Assembly: GCF_023101765.2 (NCBI RefSeq)
Contig: NC_064230.1
Span: 3,844,001 to 3,908,000 of the forward strand
Source: Spodoptera frugiperda
Lineage: Eukaryota; Arthropoda; Insecta; Lepidoptera; Noctuidae
DNA length: 64,000 bases
Reading direction: 5' to 3'
The position numbers and the translations under genes were made by a program. Below, in pieces: positions 61,063 to 64,000 of this stretch. A model generated the notes under the pieces. The model was not told where the DNA came from. It did no database searches and saw only the letters and a program-made list of their open reading frames with translations. Numbering within the stretch: position 1 is the stretch's first letter; each line of letters starts with the position of its first letter.

Positions 61063-61236
61063 TAAGTGTCCACAGGCCCGCATCGTACGCATCGCACGAA
61101 TTCCGAATGACGTCTTTAGTACGCATCGCATGTAGGCATTGCTGATGATGCGGTCCGTACGATGCGGATCAGTGGACGCAGTTGTATGAGTTTCTATACA
61201 TGACAAACTAAAATCCGTTGCGTGCGGTGCGTACGA
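61063..61236. repeat. MITE, reverse copy of 15007-15178
   Basis: GTGTCCACAGGCCCGCATCG, GCATTGCTGATGATGCGGTC to GTGCGGTGCGTACGAT. It abuts a MITE-K whose first ~30 bp are lost. Confidence 0.8.
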
Positions 61237-61790
61237 TATGCTACGTTACTGTGGATGCGTTTGGTTTCCACTAATCATATTCATTGGTACACATAGCCTA
61301 ACAGTGGTGGAAACGGCTAAGCTATGTTTTTATATGGAAAGATGCGTGCTACGGATGGCTTCCCTACTAGAGATATGTATATCGCATACTCGAACTGCGT
61401 ATCTTCCTCACACTGCTATTTTGTGGCGACGCATCTTCATATCACATCTTACTCGCACAGTTACATAGCTTAGTATCAGTGGAAACGGTCACGTAGCATA
61501 TCTACTGTTAGACGACGAAAATCAACTAAGTGAACGTCCCTAGTGTAATCTGTGTTACCGACAGCCCTAGTTGTCATGCGTCGTGATGTTAGCTGTCAAA
61601 TGTGACGTATGGATACATTTTCCCGCGCTAAGGGTGGAAACGGCGATCCATTCGAACTAATTCGAACTCGCATACTTACTTTCTTTCATGTCGTCTAAAA
61701 TAAAGTTTTAAAAATGATAAGTGTTGAGTTTTTACTTAAAACTACATAGCACAACAAACAAACAAACATCTCTGTTGTAAAAGCACCCTA
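61237..61790. repeat. MITE-K with a 240-bp insertion
   Basis: ATGCTACGTTACTGTGGATG to GTATCAGTGGAAACGGTCAC (61237-61491), then unrelated sequence, then TACATAGCACAACAAACAAA and CATCTCTGTTGTAAAAGCAC at 61742-61789. Confidence 0.65.
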
Positions 61791-61799
61791 TGTCATACA

Positions 61800-61985
61800 A
61801 TAAATGTGTAAAACAATGCAACATGTTTATTTTTACTACACTACGAATCGGTTGACATTTCGCGTGGAATTAGTCTCCATATTGTATTCTCCGTGATGAC
61901 AGTTTATAACTATAAAAGTGTAGTATTCATGTATCACTTTGAGCCTAATTTACTTGGAAAATTAACCTGCATTCCGCCAGTTATG
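61800..61985 (+). repeat. Local duplication, copy 2
   Basis: TGTAAAACAATGCAACATGT, CACTACGAATCGGTTGACAT and ATTCTCCGTGATGACAGTTT, diverged by substitutions and small gaps. Confidence 0.8.
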
Positions 61986-62189
61986 TTATAAATGTTATGT
62001 TATAAATTCACTTTAATTTCCTTTTGATGTCTACACTGACAGTGTTTCTAATTTAGTGTCTATTAAAACGGACTGGTTAATGTTCAAAGAGTCAAACAAT
62101 TTTAAGACGTTCTCAAGAATAGTTATGTCGCTACTAATTCCTAATAAAAGACAGAGATAGCACGATATTTAAGTACGTACGTGTCGAAC

Positions 62190-62575
62190 GAGCAAATAAC
62201 TTCACTAGAGGACTGAATGACTAAAATTTTTAATATTCTCTCTTCGACGTTCAAAACTACCTTTGCTCTAATAGGCCAGTTTCCTACTAGTCAAATTCAA
62301 TACTTTTTTTTTGAAACTTCAAGAACGATATTTTCTATGAATTTTGTATTAAATAGTCTATTATGATTTTTACGTCAAATAGCAGACTTATTTCTAGAAA
62401 TTTAGCTAGAAAAAATCGAAAATTAAGTAGTTCATCAAATTTATGAATGAGAGTGTGATTATTTTTGAATATTTTATTGTATTGAAATGTTGTAATAATT
62501 TATTTTTGACCCAGTCATCATCCCTATTGAAATAAATGATTTCGACTTTGACTTTGACATGTCTTTCACTAAGTC
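62190..62575 (+). mobile_element. Rep-H split by MITE-H2
   Basis: Rep-H (CGAACGAGCAAATAACTTCA to CTTTGCTCTAAT) is interrupted by MITE-H2 at 62278-62530 and resumes CTATTGAAATAAATGATTTC to the (TTTGAC)n tail at 62548-62562. Confidence 0.75.
62278..62530 (+). repeat. MITE-H2 nested in Rep-H
   Basis: TTTCCTACTAGTCAAATTCA to AATAATTTATTTTTGACCC; the ATGACGTCAT core is degraded. Confidence 0.7.
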
Positions 62576-62889
62576 ACTTTATCGTTTGTTATCAAAAAAT
62601 CTAGAAACGTAACAAAAATAAATTAAATCGTTAACTCGAATACTTTGAAACTTGGCACGGGCAGGGAAAAGATAGATTTTTCAAACTCGTTTTTTTGTTA
62701 TCTATTTCTAGAAATGTGGTGCTTAAAAAATTGATGTCTCATTTTTATTCTCTTGAGTCCAGTCTGTTCCTATGTCTCTGATGTTGAGATAGAAATCTTT
62801 TTCAAGAATAGATCTGAAGTCAGGATACAAAAAATACATTTTATTTAGTGAACATTTTATGAGTCGTTTTTAGGTGATATTTTTTTGCA

Positions 62890-63155
62890 ACGTCACAACT
62901 TTTATCTCTGAAAGGGTAGACAGAGGTGCACGTTACGGCACGCAATGCCGCTATACAATCTTGAGTGTACATTGACTTTTCACCATTAGTGTTATAAGTC
63001 CCATGTAATAGGGGGTGAGCCTATTGCCATGTACCGGGCACAATTCCAGAGTCCGTGCTACCACTGAGAAATTTTCGAAAAGCCGAAAAACAATAACTAA
63101 GCTGTTCTTTGCACACAACCCGGGAGTCGAACCAGATACCCCTTATCCGACAGTC
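62890..63155 (-). repeat. SINE-A, diverged
   Basis: ACGTCACAACTTTTATCTCT (tail complement) to the degenerate box B complement GGGAGTCGAACCAGA. Confidence 0.8.
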
Positions 63156-63684
63156 TTGGTAGGTTTCGAACCCTTTTAAACCAACATGCTACTACGACTA
63201 TATAAATAGTAACAATTTTGTACAATGTTTATGTTAATAATTAACTTTATCGCTAACCTAATTACAGGTCCAGATTTGACATAATTATTTTTATCAATTT
63301 ATGAATTTAATTAAATTTACCTTAGTGATTGTAGTATTTATATTAAACTAGAACAATAAATTAGGTGGCCTACGTGGTATGACTCGTATATACGTAATAA
63401 TGCATATAGGTACAGCTAGAAAAATAAGTATTATTTATTGTAGGTGCAATATATACCTATAGTAATTTTTATGGTATTTTCGCTGGTTTATAGGCTTATG
63501 TAAGTGGCGCTCTGTAGTTGCTGTCTACCGTGGAACAAACACATAACATTATATATAGGGTTATCTGGTAAATTAGTGAACGTAATTTAAACACGTGATT
63601 GTTACTCATGAATACAAACAACTTTCCCAAAGAAACTTTATTATCACTTACTCATTAGTTTTATTTTTATTACATTTCGATGTC
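63156..63684. other. Intergenic or gelsolin-intron sequence, no exon seen
   Basis: AT-rich. 63505-63535 (GTGGCGCTCTGTAGTTGCTG) resembles part of the 79-bp array unit in reverse. Confidence 0.4.
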
Positions 63685-63975
63685 GTGGTAGCCTGAGGGT
63701 ATAAAACGCTAGCTCCTCATGTACGGGGTCAAAACCTACTAACGGCAAAGACCAATGTGATTTTTTCCGAGCTATATGTACTTTCTAAGCCATTGACAAA
63801 CGGTGTCGCAAAACATCGTGAGGAAACCTGGGCTTGTAATTTCTAATTATAAGTTTGAAATCGCCAACCCGCATTGAGCAAGCGTAGTGATTAATGCTCA
63901 AACCCTCTCCGTCAGAGGAGAGGCCTTTATCTTGCAGTCGCCACTTTATATGCAGATGATCTGATGTGATGTAAA
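63685..63975 (+). repeat. SINE-C, full length
   Basis: Head GTCGTGGTAGCCTGAGGG, CTACTAACGGCAAAGACCAA, ACAAACGGTGTCGCAAAACA, ATTATAAGTTTGAAATCGCC, and end near AGATGATCTGATGTGATG. Confidence 0.85.
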
Positions 63976-64000
63976 AAAGTATGGAATTTTAATAGTATAT

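Overview
The window is nuclear DNA from an insect, almost certainly a moth (Lepidoptera, probably noctuoid). The evidence is one recognisable Halloween-family P450 gene, one exon of a gelsolin gene, and dense interspersed repeats of moth type: tRNA-headed SINEs, truncated R1-, Jockey- and RTE-like LINEs, and many MITEs. The species call is inference. More than half of the sequence is repeat-derived, and most open reading frames lie inside repeats.

Genes. (1) spook (CYP307A type), + strand, two coding exons at 18988-19369 and 25056-26293, 539 codons, with a TATA box and arthropod initiator 30 bp apart upstream. Its single phase-1 intron is 5.7 kb and holds MITEs, SINEs, LINE tails and a 13-copy 79-bp tandem array. 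The enzyme acts in the early 'black box' steps of ecdysteroid synthesis. (2) The first coding exon of a gelsolin-like actin-severing protein, + strand, 55542-55613; its remaining exons are not visible and probably lie beyond the right edge. A possible non-coding first exon is at 44429-44496. (3) Remnants of transposon proteins: R1-like LINE C-termini (30069-30539, 31183-31446), Jockey-like LINE C-termini (4469-5011, 10330-10505), RTE-like termini (12829-13002, 46802-46998) and a Tc1-like transposase tail (about 51080-51170).

Layout. 1-18.5 kb: repeat mosaic with a foldback element at the left edge and a LINE nested in a LINE. 18.5-26.6 kb: spook. 26.6-28.6 kb: AT-rich flank. 28.6-31.5 kb: MITEs and two R1-like LINE copies, one with clear target-site duplications. 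32-36 kb: hAT MITE and a 1-kb element with GTGGCCAC-rich ends. 38.8-41.3 kb: a 104-bp tandem array broken by a block that interleaves array sequence with the 34-kb element. 42-54 kb: nested SINEs and MITEs, a Tc1-like deletion derivative and a palindromic MITE. 55-64 kb: gelsolin exon, then MITEs and a local duplication.

Repeat names used here. LR1-tail: 3' tail of an R1-like LINE (contains GCGGACTACCTAGCGGG..GGGGTGGTTTTTAGTCAG, ends CCCCTCAAAA). SINE-A: tRNA-headed, ends TTCGGGGATAAAAGGCGTGACG. SINE-B: tRNA-headed, contains CACAAATTGTTGTTTCGGGT, A-tailed. SINE-C: tRNA-like head, contains ACAAACGGTGAAGGAAAACA. Rep-E: about 310 bp, begins AAGTGTGGGAGAGCCATGC and ends TTATACCATAAAA. MITE-K: ends GTGCTTTTCCACCAGAGATG. 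Rep-H: (TTTGAC)n-tailed. MITE-H2: contains CCTACTAGTCAAATTCAATA. Strand for repeats is the strand on which the A-rich or diagnostic 3' end reads forward.
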